DNA from: SHVO01 sp041905525
GTDB lineage: Bacteria > Pseudomonadota > Alphaproteobacteria > Rhodospirillales > Rhodospirillaceae
NCBI GenBank assembly: GCA_041905525.1
Contig: JAYRKY010000005.1
Span: 1-64,000, forward strand
Length of the DNA: 64,000 nt
Direction: 5' to 3'
Numbering within the stretch: position 1 is the first letter of the stretch; every line of letters starts with the position of its first letter. Of this stretch, positions 44,854 through 52,770 are shown one piece after another. The translations under genes and the position numbers were made by a program. The notes under the pieces are model-generated. The model did not search any database and was not told the DNA's origin. It saw only the letters and a program-made list of their open reading frames with translations.

Positions 44854-46662
44854 TTATGCGGCGCGCGGCCGTCCGGGTTTGGCCTCGTCAGCCACCTGCT
44901 CGGCGGCATCCCGCGTGAACATTTCCTCAAGTTCCTTCGCGGCGCCCTTGGCCAGGCTGCGCATCTTTTCCTCGTCTGTGTAGTGCGTGTGATGCTCCGC
45001 CAAACGGCGCTCGTCATGTTCCTGGAAGGTCTTCACAATGCGCTCGGCTTCCTTGCCGTTCAGGCCCAGACCGCGCAGCACTTCCTTGGTGAGATCCAGC
45101 GCCGAGTGGAAAGTCTCCCGCCGCAGCACCCTCACGCCGAGGTCCATCAGGCGATGCGTATGCTGGCGATTGCGTGAGCGCGCATAGATCTGCAGATGCG
45201 GGAAATGGCGGGTCACGGTTTCAGCGGTGCGCAGCGACGCTTCGACATCGTCGATGGCGAGCACGAAGATCTTGGCACTTTCGGCTCTAGCCGCACGCAG
45301 AAGTTCGAGCCGCGAAGCGTCTCCGTAGTAAATCTCGGCGCCGAAGCGTTTCACGAAGTCGACCTGCTCCGCGCTGGCGTCGAGCGCGATGAAGGGGATG
45401 TGTTTGGCGGCAAGAATGCGGCCGGTAATTTGGCCAAACCGGCCGAAGCCCGCAATGATCACGGGATGGTCGGTGATCGGAGCCACATCGTATTCCGGGT
45501 CCGCCGGAGGTACGAGCCCGCGTGTCAGCCAGTCATATCCGAGGCGCGCCAAGGGCGTGGCGGCGATAGACAAGCTAACGACCAATACCAGGAGGTCATG
45601 GACATCCCGGGCCAAAAGGCCCGTGGTCACGGCTGCGGTGAAGATGACGAACGCGAATTCCCCGCCCTGAGGCAGCGCCAGCGCGAAATCGCCCGCCGCT
45701 TTCTTATTCAGGTTCCAGGCGCGGCCCGCGAAAAAAAGCACTGCCCCTTTCACCACCATGAGGCCGGCGACCAGCAGCGCCACATCCCGCGCGTTGTCCT
45801 TCACCAGACCGAGATTCAATCCCATCCCCACCGAGATGAAAAACAGGCCGAGCAGCAGGCCCTTGAACGGCTCGATGTCGGCCTCCAACTGATGGCGGTA
45901 TTCCGTATTGGCGAGCAGGACGCCGGCGAGAAAGGCGCCCAACGCCATCGAAATGCCCACCGAATTCATGAGCAGGGCCGTGCCGCTGACGATCAGTAGC
46001 GCGGTGGCGGTGAACAGTTCCGGAATACGCGTGTTCGCCACAATGCGCAAAACCGGGCGCAACAGGAAATGGCCCCCGATCACAACCGCTGTCAGAACCG
46101 CAGCGACGCGTGCCGCGCCAATCAAAAGCGAGGCGGTATCGGTTTCGACCTGGGTTGGGGCAAGGAAGGGAACGGCGGCAAGGAGAGGTATGGCAGCGAT
46201 ATCCTGAAACAGGAGGACCGCGAACGCCGCACGGCCGTGACGATCCTTGAGTTCGCCGCGCTCCGCCAGGGTTTGCAGCACGAAGGCTGTTGAGGAAAAG
46301 GCAAGCGCCACGCCAACCACGATGGCCGCGCCGGTGCCGAGACCGAAATAGGCCGCGGCGATGGCGAGTAGCGCGCCTGTCGCGAGCACCTGCACGGTGC
46401 CTAGACCGAACACCATGCTACGCATGGTCCAAAGCCGCGTCGGATTGAGTTCGAGCCCGATGATGAACAGCAGCAACACGACGCCGAATTCGGCCAGGTG
46501 AGCGGCAGCTTCCACATCGTTGATCAGGGACAGTCCGTACGGGCCGATCACCGCGCCTGCGGCGAGGTAGCCAAGCACCGCGCCAAGCCCGAGGCGCCTG
46601 AAGATCGGAACGACAAGGACGGCGGCGCCGAAAAAGACCGCTGCCTGGGTAAGCCCATCCAT
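44854..46662 (-). CDS. CPA2-family cation/proton antiporter, Kef-like
   Basis: The protein has 602 residues from the ATG at 46662, which follows AGGA and starts the first membrane helix; the longer frame to 46773 has no membrane-like sequence. About twelve helices cover residues 1-390, with GLELNPTRLW, FSSTAFVLQTL and FISVGMGLNLG as in KefB/KefC. A TrkA-N domain follows (VIIAGFGRFGQITGRIL, then ALDASAEQVDFVKRFG), and the C-terminal tail is charged. It would exchange K+ or Na+ for H+ under electrophilic or pH stress. The ancillary KefF/KefG subunit is absent. Confidence 0.9.
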   Translation of the reverse strand: MDGLTQAAVFFGAAVLVVPIFRRLGLGAVLGYLAAGAVIGPYGLSLINDVEAAAHLAEFGVVLLLFIIGLELNPTRLWTMRSMVFGLGTVQVLATGALLAIAAAYFGLGTGAAIVVGVALAFSSTAFVLQTLAERGELKDRHGRAAFAVLLFQDIAAIPLLAAVPFLAPTQVETDTASLLIGAARVAAVLTAVVIGGHFLLRPVLRIVANTRIPELFTATALLIVSGTALLMNSVGISMALGAFLAGVLLANTEYRHQLEADIEPFKGLLLGLFFISVGMGLNLGLVKDNARDVALLVAGLMVVKGAVLFFAGRAWNLNKKAAGDFALALPQGGEFAFVIFTAAVTTGLLARDVHDLLVLVVSLSIAATPLARLGYDWLTRGLVPPADPEYDVAPITDHPVIIAGFGRFGQITGRILAAKHIPFIALDASAEQVDFVKRFGAEIYYGDASRLELLRAARAESAKIFVLAIDDVEASLRTAETVTRHFPHLQIYARSRNRQHTHRLMDLGVRVLRRETFHSALDLTKEVLRGLGLNGKEAERIVKTFQEHDERRLAEHHTHYTDEEKMRSLAKGAAKELEEMFTRDAAEQVADEAKPGRPRAA

Positions 46663-46834
46663 GGGAAATCCTGCTTTGAGGCGCCGAAGGACCGTTAGTA
46701 TATCCCGAGGGGCGCGCCCAACCGCAAGCGCGCGGGGTTGACATTCGGGCCCCAGGGCCCATGTTGAGGGCATGAACTTCTGTAAGCTCCATTTTGCCCG
46801 CGGAATAGCGGGCCGCCTTATCGCAGGCAGGCAA
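46663..46834. other. Intergenic region between the antiporter and the Rnk-like gene, left part
   Basis: The whole gap 46663-46963 is 301 bases. I see no gene in it. The part 46663-46834 must hold the antiporter promoter on the - strand, but no clear element stands out. The right part contains an inverted repeat and an EcfG promoter, listed separately. Confidence 0.6.
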
Positions 46835-46891
46835 GCCTAAGAAGTCGCGCGTGCGCCTACCGGCGCCCATCTCAGGGCCAACTTCTTAGGC
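46835..46891. repeat. Nested inverted repeat upstream of the Rnk-like gene
   Basis: GCCTAAGAAGT (46835-46845) and its exact complement ACTTCTTAGGC (46881-46891) flank 35 bases that contain a smaller hairpin, GCGCC/GGCGC with a TACC loop (46853-46866). No T-run follows in either direction. Confidence 0.55.
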
Positions 46892-46917
46892 GCTTACACT
46901 TTCTCCCACACCCCGTT

Positions 46918-46942
46918 GGAACGGCGCGCTTCGCGCCGCGTT
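46918..46942 (+). promoter_or_regulatory. EcfG-type general stress promoter upstream of the Rnk-like gene
   Basis: GGAAC at 46918-46922, 16 bases, then cGTT at 46939-46942: an exact consensus match. The spacer contains GGCGCGCTTCGCG, as does the promoter at 36908. The start codon at 46964 lies about 21 bases downstream, behind TGGAGGA. Confidence 0.75.
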
Positions 46943-46963
46943 ACCGCTATTGGAGGATTTCCC

Positions 46964-47353
46964 ATGCTTGCAACCCGTGAGCCCCCGTTGACCGTTCTCG
47001 CCGCAGATTTCGAGAAGCTCTCGAAACTGGCCGATTTGGCGAACGACACCCCCGTGGGCCGATACTTGGAACATGAACTCGAGCGCGCCGAAGTCGTGCC
47101 CGAGACATCCAAGCCCGTGGTGCGCCTCGGCAGCAGCGTGCGCTACCACGACACCGCCCGGCCGACGCCGGTGTCTATCACCTTGGTACTGCCGCACGAG
47201 GCGGACATTACACGAGGTTTAGTGTCCGTACTGACGCCGGTCGGCGCCGCCCTCATCGGCCTTACGGAGGGGCAGCGTATTACCTACGCCATGCCCTGGG
47301 GGCAGGAGCGAACTCTGGTCGTGGTGAAGGTGGACGCCCCGGTCGCGGCGTAA
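46964..47353 (+). CDS. rnk: Rnk/GreA-family nucleoside diphosphate kinase regulator-like protein
   Basis: The protein has 129 residues from the ATG at 46964, with a strong ribosome site TGGAGGA. The C-terminal half is a GreA/GreB-type domain (VRLGSSVRYHD, then ITLVLPHEADI, LTPVGAALIGLTEGQRITYAMPWG), and the N-terminal part is the short helical stretch of Rnk rather than the long coiled coil of GreA. Rnk binds RNA polymerase near the secondary channel. The EcfG promoter just upstream suggests induction under general stress. It converges on cysE with a 30-base gap. Confidence 0.88.
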   Translation: MLATREPPLTVLAADFEKLSKLADLANDTPVGRYLEHELERAEVVPETSKPVVRLGSSVRYHDTARPTPVSITLVLPHEADITRGLVSVLTPVGAALIGLTEGQRITYAMPWGQERTLVVVKVDAPVAA

Positions 47354-47383
47354 CCGCGCGGCCAAGGCTGGGCGCGAGTGCGC

Positions 47384-48124
47384 TCAGCCGCTGAGGTCGG
47401 ACGCGTCGTGTACTTTCTTCAGGCGCGGCTCATTCGATTGCCAGGACGTCGCGGTCGACGCCTCGCGGAACTCGCCTTCGACCTGCGTGATCCGGCGCCG
47501 CAGCGCCTCGACCTCGTTCAGAAGCGCCACAAGCGCACGCGAGGTGGGGTCGGCCTTGTCGTCGCAGGCGCCGTACGGAACGAAATTATCGACCTGTACG
47601 GCGCCGCGCGGCAGGGCTTCCTGCGCCGGAATGCCGACCACCGTTACGCCCGGCGGTACGTCGCGCACGGCAACGGCGTTCGCGCCGACGCGCGCGCCAT
47701 GTCCGACCGTGATGGGGCCGAGGACTTGTGCGCCGGCGCCGATGATCACCTTGTCCTCGACAAGGGGATGGCGCCGCAATCCGGTCTGGGCTGTCGAGAC
47801 GCCGCCAAGCGTCACGCCGTGGTACATGGTGACGTCGTCGCCAATGATCGCGGTCTCTCCGATCACGACTCCCGTGCCGTGGTCGATGAAGAAGCGCTTG
47901 CCTATGGTCGCCCCGGGGTGGATTTCAATGCCCGAGATCCAGCGTCCGATTTCGGACACAAGGCGGGCAAGAAAGAACAGCTTCAGTCCGTAGAGGGCGT
48001 GCGCGACACGGTAGAACGCGATGGCGCGCAGACCCGGATACAGCAGTGCGATCTCAAGCAGCGACCGTGCAGCCGGATCGCGTGCCTTTATCGAGCGCAG
48101 CATTGAAACAAGGCCACCGGCCAT
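47384..48124 (-). CDS. cysE: Serine O-acetyltransferase
   Basis: CysE makes O-acetylserine from serine and acetyl-CoA, the first step of cysteine synthesis. The protein has 246 residues with an N-terminal helical part and a left-handed beta helix of hexapeptide repeats: IHPGATIGKRFFIDHGTGVVIGE, then MYHGVTLGG, VIIGAGAQVLG and VGANAVAV. The catalytic Asp-His are in IDHGTG, and H/R residues of the acceptor site in LRRHPLVED. The length is on the short side (272 in E. coli) but normal for alphaproteobacteria. GAGGTGAG precedes the start. Confidence 0.92.
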   Translation of the reverse strand: MAGGLVSMLRSIKARDPAARSLLEIALLYPGLRAIAFYRVAHALYGLKLFFLARLVSEIGRWISGIEIHPGATIGKRFFIDHGTGVVIGETAIIGDDVTMYHGVTLGGVSTAQTGLRRHPLVEDKVIIGAGAQVLGPITVGHGARVGANAVAVRDVPPGVTVVGIPAQEALPRGAVQVDNFVPYGACDDKADPTSRALVALLNEVEALRRRITQVEGEFREASTATSWQSNEPRLKKVHDASDLSG

Positions 48125-48351
48125 AACAGCTCACCTCATCCAGGTCCCGGCGCTCACATAGGGCGGCGCGGGCAAATTTCGAGTCCCATGCCGGATAGCA
48201 GAAAACCGGAAAAGAGGGAAAGAAATATCTTCCTAGCCTGGACATTTATCCCGAAAAGAGATGAATATTCCCCTTACCGGTGCCGCACTCCCGTCCTCTC
48301 GTGTGTTCAATGTGCGCTGACCCGCCGGGCTTAACCCGAGAAGGAGTCGCC

Positions 48352-48855
48352 ATGCTGGATCCCATCGACCGGAAAATCCTCGCGCTGCTGCAAAACAACG
48401 CCGGCCTTTCGATCGCGGAAATCGCGCAGAAGGTGGGGCTGTCGCAGACACCCTGCTGGAAGCGCATTCAGAAGATGGAGCAGGCGGGTATCATCAAGGC
48501 CCGGGTCGCGCTCCTCGATGCGAAGCGGCTCAATTTGGGCCTGACGGTGTTTGTCATCATCCGCACGAATCAGCACGACGACGTGTGGCTGCAGAAATTC
48601 GCCCGCGCCGTGAAGGAGATGCCCGAGATCACCGCGATCTGGCGCATGGCCGGCGATATCGACTACTTGCTGCGCGTCGTCGTCAAGGACATGGACGCCT
48701 ACGACTCGTTCTATAAGCGCCTGATCAAGCGCGTGGCGCTCAGCGACGTGAGTTCCACTTTCGTGATGGAAGAGATCAAGTATTCCACGGCGCTGCCTCT
48801 GGAACTGTCGGCCGCCTCCGCTGGTGCGGTGGCTCCGGCCGCACCCGGCGTCTAA
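48352..48855 (+). CDS. Lrp/AsnC-family transcription regulator
   Basis: The protein has 167 residues from the ATG at 48352, behind AAGGAGT; earlier in-frame starts add an unrelated leader. The N-terminal helix-turn-helix reads LDPIDRKILALLQNNAGLSIAEIAQKVGLSQTPCWKRIQKME, and a RAM effector domain follows (VIIRTNQHDD, then ITAIWRMAGDIDYLLRVVVKDM). Family members respond to amino acids and often control an adjacent gene. It is divergent from cysE across 227 bases with AT-rich blocks near 48227-48270, so control of cysE or of itself is plausible. The end overlaps the next gene by 4 bases. Confidence 0.9.
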   Translation: MLDPIDRKILALLQNNAGLSIAEIAQKVGLSQTPCWKRIQKMEQAGIIKARVALLDAKRLNLGLTVFVIIRTNQHDDVWLQKFARAVKEMPEITAIWRMAGDIDYLLRVVVKDMDAYDSFYKRLIKRVALSDVSSTFVMEEIKYSTALPLELSAASAGAVAPAAPGV

Positions 48856-49748
48856 TCGTCCTTGCGGAACACGCCGTAGAAATAGCCGCCGCCGGCAAAC
48901 GAATAGGCGTCGGCCATCATTGCACGGGCGCGCGGCGAGGCGTCCGGTTCGAACGGTGCCGGCTGCATCCAATTCAGGAAATGGACTCCCTGCAGGCCGA
49001 GCGCGAACTCCAGCGCCGAGGTCGTGAGCGTGCCGAAGCTTTGGTTCAGCATCTCGTGGAAGAAAATCGTGTCGGGCGTTCCGTGCACCTGTTGCAAAAC
49101 GCCGGCCATCAAACGGTGATCGCCCTGCTGGCGGCTGATGGTGTTGGCAATCACATGGATATGGGATCGCGCCGTGCGCACTTGATCCTGCGGGGACTCC
49201 GACAGATCCGTGCCCGCGCGCAGCACCTTGTGCAAACCTGCCATGAGCAGTGGCACCGTACCCGCATAGTAGCTGATGACGGCGAGACCTCCCGGCTTGA
49301 GACAGCGCGCGATCAGGTCCAGGAGATGCCGCTGCACCGCCGGCGGCGTCACATAGATCACGCCGATATTGTAGATGAGGTCGAACTGGCCGAGCGCGTC
49401 CGCGTCGAGATCGATAAAATCCGCATGATGGATCTTGCACCGCGACGCAAATCGGGCGGTGCGGGTCACGGCCTTGATGTAGGCGGCTTGCGAAAGGTCC
49501 GTGCCGACCAGACGCCCCGACGTCAAGTCGCCGACCCGTTCCAGTTGCGTGCCCGTGCCGCAGCCGAGGTCGAGCACGTCGGCCGCGCGATGATTGCGCA
49601 CGGGGCCGTACTTTGCCGCTAGCGCAAAGACGTGTTCCGGGTCCAGGCCCGGGCTCGCCGGTTGATCGTAGGGCACGCGGTCGTAGTTCTCGGCGATGAG
49701 CGCGTTCACGCCCCGTAAGACCGTGTCGTCGCTGATGTCGCTCGTCAT
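48852..49748 (-). CDS. Class I SAM-dependent methyltransferase
   Basis: The protein has 298 residues from the ATG at 49748; another ATG at 49757 adds three residues and is also possible. The SAM site is in VLDLGCGTGTQLERVG, followed by LVGTDLSQAAYI and HHADFIDLDAD. PGGLAVISYYAG is the post-core strand. The N-terminus (ALIAENYDRVPYDQP) is typical of methyltransferases near peptide or natural-product genes. The substrate is unknown. It is divergent from a PhyH-type dioxygenase with a gap of about 100 bases, so the two may act on one molecule. Confidence 0.88.
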   Translation of the reverse strand: MTSDISDDTVLRGVNALIAENYDRVPYDQPASPGLDPEHVFALAAKYGPVRNHRAADVLDLGCGTGTQLERVGDLTSGRLVGTDLSQAAYIKAVTRTARFASRCKIHHADFIDLDADALGQFDLIYNIGVIYVTPPAVQRHLLDLIARCLKPGGLAVISYYAGTVPLLMAGLHKVLRAGTDLSESPQDQVRTARSHIHVIANTISRQQGDHRLMAGVLQQVHGTPDTIFFHEMLNQSFGTLTTSALEFALGLQGVHFLNWMQPAPFEPDASPRARAMMADAYSFAGGGYFYGVFRKDD

Positions 49749-49850
49749 TCTGATCATCCCGCTCCCGTGACCACCAACTGCATTGCATTTTTGTTCGGGC
49801 GTGAGAAGCTGAAAGACAGTCCTTCCCGCACCCAGTGACGACGATCCAAG

Positions 49851-50711
49851 ATGGCGTCCCTCTCTCTCGAAACCCTCGTAAAACGCGACACCTGGGCGGC
49901 GCTGGCTCCGGGGCTTCATATCGAGGACGAAGCGCTTCTGCGCCGCGCGCCGCCCGTGACATTGTACCCGGCCCGCATCATCGCGATCCGCGAACAACTT
50001 CTTCTCGACGGGTACTTTCAGGAACACGGCGTGAATTGGGCCGTGGACCTTTCCGTGATGGCCGAGACCGTGCGCAGATTCTCGGCCCAGGGACTGTCGC
50101 CGGTCTTCACATTCCTCTACGACGAGTTCTGGATTCCATTCTGTCAGCTCGACGCTCTTTTCCGCGAACTGTTGGGAAGCTATGCCATCCTGCCGGACTT
50201 CTGGGTCTGGAACGTCGACCCGAAGAAAGGCGATTCCGGCTGGACCCCGCACCGCGATAAAGGGGGCGCTACGCTGCGTCCGGACGGCATGCCGAACTCG
50301 ATCACCGTCTGGATTCCGCTCTCCGACGCCACGCCGCTCAACAGCTGCATGTACGTCGTTCCGGCCCGGCAAGATCCGACGTACGGCACCAACCGCGAAG
50401 GCGAATGGCGGTTCGACCTGCCCAGCATTCGTGCGCTCCCGGCGAAGCCAGGTGACGTACTCGCCTGGAATCAGGCCGTCCTACATTGGGGAAGCAAAAG
50501 CTCGCCGCTCGCAACCGAGTCCCGCGTCAGCATGGCGGTTGAATTTCAGCGCACGGATGTGCCGCCGATGAACCCGCCGTTGCTGAAGCCCATGCACCTC
50601 ATGCCTTTCGAGCAGCGGCTGAAGCTGATCGCGAAGCAGGTGCTCCAGTATCGCCACATGTACAAGGTGGCGCCCGATCTGGAGCAGATGATGATGAAGA
50701 TCGCAGGTTAA
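49851..50711 (+). CDS. Phytanoyl-CoA dioxygenase (PhyH)-family Fe(II)/2-oxoglutarate oxygenase
   Basis: The protein has 286 residues. The iron ligands fit the family: H and D in GWTPHRDKGG, the distal H in AVLHWGSKS and the 2-oxoglutarate arginine in ESRVSMAVEF. PhyH-family enzymes hydroxylate lipids, amino acids or natural products. It stands opposite the methyltransferase gene and its end overlaps a PEP-mutase-family gene by 4 bases tail to tail. The substrate is unknown. Confidence 0.85.
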   Translation: MASLSLETLVKRDTWAALAPGLHIEDEALLRRAPPVTLYPARIIAIREQLLLDGYFQEHGVNWAVDLSVMAETVRRFSAQGLSPVFTFLYDEFWIPFCQLDALFRELLGSYAILPDFWVWNVDPKKGDSGWTPHRDKGGATLRPDGMPNSITVWIPLSDATPLNSCMYVVPARQDPTYGTNREGEWRFDLPSIRALPAKPGDVLAWNQAVLHWGSKSSPLATESRVSMAVEFQRTDVPPMNPPLLKPMHLMPFEQRLKLIAKQVLQYRHMYKVAPDLEQMMMKIAG

Positions 50712-51535
50712 CCCCATGCCATCAGTTCATTCAGCGATCGGCCATTTGCGGCTTGCCTGAAACTCTCGAACGTACCGTGCTCCGCGATTTCCTGCGCGGC
50801 CGCCATGAACGCGCCCCAGGCGCTGCGGGCGAGCGAGCCGCCGACGCTAATTCTCCGCACCCCCAAGGCCGCGAGCCGTTCGACCGTGAATCCGGGTTGC
50901 CCGACAAGGACGTTGACCGGCTTGGGCGCCACGGCCCGCACCACCGCCGACACCTGGTCCTCGGTCGTGAGCCCCGGCGCATAGAGACAATCCGCGCCGG
51001 CGTCGGCATATGCGGTCAGGCGCTTCACAACTTCATCAAGGTCTGGCTGTCCTGCAAAGAAGCATTCGGCGCGTCCCACAAGGATCACATCTCCACCCGC
51101 CGCATCGATCGCGCGCCGTGCCGCGCGCATACAAGCGGTGGCGTCCTCGATCGTACGCAGCGGCGTCGGACCATGCGGTGTTGAGTCTTCGATCGACAGG
51201 CCGGACAGCCCTGTCGCGCAAGCGCGGCGGACGTTTGCCTCGACCTCGTCCGGGTCGCGCGCAAAACCATCCTCGAAGTCGGCGCTGAGGGGAATGTCGA
51301 GAGACGCCGCCAAACTTTGAAGGTGCGCGAGCGCCTCTTCCAGGGTGATCTTGTTGTCCCGTTTAGCAAGACTCCAGGCGAGTCCCGCGCTGGTCGTCGC
51401 GAGCGCTTTGAATCCGAGAGTCGCGAGATAGCGCGCGCTGCCCAGATCCCAAGGGTTGGGAATGACAAAGCACCCCGACTGGTGCAGTTCCTTGAACTGC
51501 GCGCGCTTGAAAGCAATATTTCCGGCCGCGGACAT
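50708..51535 (-). CDS. Isocitrate lyase/PEP mutase-family protein
   Basis: The protein has 275 residues with the TIM-barrel pattern of the family: FVIPNPWDLGSARYLATLGF, TTSAGLAWSLA, the metal-binding LSADFEDGF, then GLSIEDSTPHG and LVGRAECFFAG. The EDK or KKCGH motifs of true PEP mutase and isocitrate lyase are absent; EDS with a flexible loop points to the broad oxaloacetate decarboxylase-like group. It would cleave or form a C-C or P-C bond next to a carboxylate. No phosphonate gene is adjacent. Confidence 0.88.
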   Translation of the reverse strand: MSAAGNIAFKRAQFKELHQSGCFVIPNPWDLGSARYLATLGFKALATTSAGLAWSLAKRDNKITLEEALAHLQSLAASLDIPLSADFEDGFARDPDEVEANVRRACATGLSGLSIEDSTPHGPTPLRTIEDATACMRAARRAIDAAGGDVILVGRAECFFAGQPDLDEVVKRLTAYADAGADCLYAPGLTTEDQVSAVVRAVAPKPVNVLVGQPGFTVERLAALGVRRISVGGSLARSAWGAFMAAAQEIAEHGTFESFRQAANGRSLNELMAWG

Positions 51536-51571
51536 GTCCGTCTCCCGCTGTTGTCGGGGACTGTTTATCCC

Positions 51572-52582
51572 CTAAAACGCGGGCAGCTTCACCAATTTGT
51601 GACAGAGGCGCTCGGTTTCAGGCTCGGCTTTCGCAACTGCCTTTCGAAGATCCTCGGCAAGGCTTTCCGCGCCGCGCTTGATCAACTTGCGGTCGGCTGC
51701 GCTGGCGCGCGTAGAGATTTGCGTGATGGTCCGCTCGGCGACATCGAGGTCGTTCAAATGCCCCAGACTATCCTGCAGGCGTTTGAGAAGCGCACCCATG
51801 CGCGCGGTGCGCTTTTGCGGAAGCGCAGGATGGAGGAATTCCAGACCATACCGCAGCTTCTTCACCGCGATGCGCAGCTCGTGGCGCTCGGGCACGCTCA
51901 ACTCCTCGGCGCGTGCCGCTGCGGCCTGGATTTTCCGAAGGCGCTTGTTGAGGGCGTGGCGTGCGAAGTGACGGACGTCCGGAAGATCGTCCGTCTCAAT
52001 AAGCCAGCCCCGTCCTTCAATCCAGGCTTCGACGCGCGCAGAAAAGCGCCGCATCCGAGGTCCGCGCATGGCGGCAGTGGCCGTAACGCGCGCCCGCGCG
52101 TGTGCGGCCTTCAGGGCGCGTTCCAGTGCCGCGCCCGAGGGTTCCTCGGGTACGTGCCGCTTTTCCAGATCGCCGAGAAAGACATCAAGGTCGCGCAGCG
52201 GACTTAACTGGTCCGCCAGCCATTTGGCCTCCGCGTTCAGCAGCGCACGCTGTGCATCCGGCAGCACGCTTTTGAAAAGAGAAAGGGCCGAGCGAAAGCG
52301 CCGCAACCCGACGCGCACCTGGTGCACGCCTTCCGGATTTCTGCCGTCGATGGCTGCAGGGAGATTGGTGGTCCAGTGGTGATGGCAGCTCCCGATCACC
52401 GCTGCCATGGTGTCGTCGAGCGTCGAAGACCGCTTGAAGGAGATCGGGCCGGCTTTGGTCCATCGCGGTGTACGGGCGGCGAGCCGCTTCTTTGAGGCGT
52501 TCGCGCGCGAACGCAAACGCATAGTCGCCGCGGCGGCGCGTGTGCTCGTCTCTTCGATGTGTGTCCGCGCAGGAATGACCAT
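51572..52582 (-). CDS. CHAD-domain protein
   Basis: The protein has 336 residues. After about 60 basic N-terminal residues it shows CHAD: VHQVRVGLRRFRSALSLF near residue 85, LRDLDVFL, ELRIAVKKLRYGLEFL and LQDSLGHLNDLDVA. CHAD forms helical bundles with conserved His and basic residues that bind polyphosphate. No triphosphate tunnel (CYTH) domain is attached or adjacent. Other in-frame starts exist (for example the Met at residue 21). The region upstream contains two DnaA boxes about 150 bases from its start. Confidence 0.88.
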   Translation of the reverse strand: MVIPARTHIEETSTRAAAATMRLRSRANASKKRLAARTPRWTKAGPISFKRSSTLDDTMAAVIGSCHHHWTTNLPAAIDGRNPEGVHQVRVGLRRFRSALSLFKSVLPDAQRALLNAEAKWLADQLSPLRDLDVFLGDLEKRHVPEEPSGAALERALKAAHARARVTATAAMRGPRMRRFSARVEAWIEGRGWLIETDDLPDVRHFARHALNKRLRKIQAAAARAEELSVPERHELRIAVKKLRYGLEFLHPALPQKRTARMGALLKRLQDSLGHLNDLDVAERTITQISTRASAADRKLIKRGAESLAEDLRKAVAKAEPETERLCHKLVKLPAF

Positions 52583-52731
52583 CCGAGACCCCGGCGCACG
52601 CCATGTCCGCGTTTACGGGCGGGCGGCGCGCGCGGTCAAACTCTCTCAAAGTCTGGAGGGAGAAGCACCCGTTTTTCGGGGCTGTCACGCAACCGTAATA
52701 ATCAGGTTAATCAATCGCTTAGCTTCAGGCC

Positions 52732-52763
52732 TGTGGATAACTTAGGGGGCAAGCTGTGGATAA
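52732..52763 (-). promoter_or_regulatory. Two perfect DnaA boxes between nrdJ and the CHAD gene
   Basis: TGTGGATAA occurs at 52732-52740 and 52755-52763, that is TTATCCACA twice on the - strand, 23 bases apart. This is the strict DnaA box. An AT-rich stretch and TTAA-N7-CTTA, one base off the CtrA consensus, lie at 52707-52721. The rest of 52583-52770 has no gene. Confidence 0.65.
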
Positions 52764-52770
52764 AGCCGGG

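Noticed and set aside
48331..49962. 543-codon open frame on the - strand across the Lrp gene, the methyltransferase and the PhyH start
   Set aside because: It conflicts with three genes that have clear motifs.
52583..52770. Chromosomal replication origin
   Set aside because: Only two DnaA boxes and no origin-type neighbours (dnaA, hemE, parAB); kept as a DnaA-box pair only.
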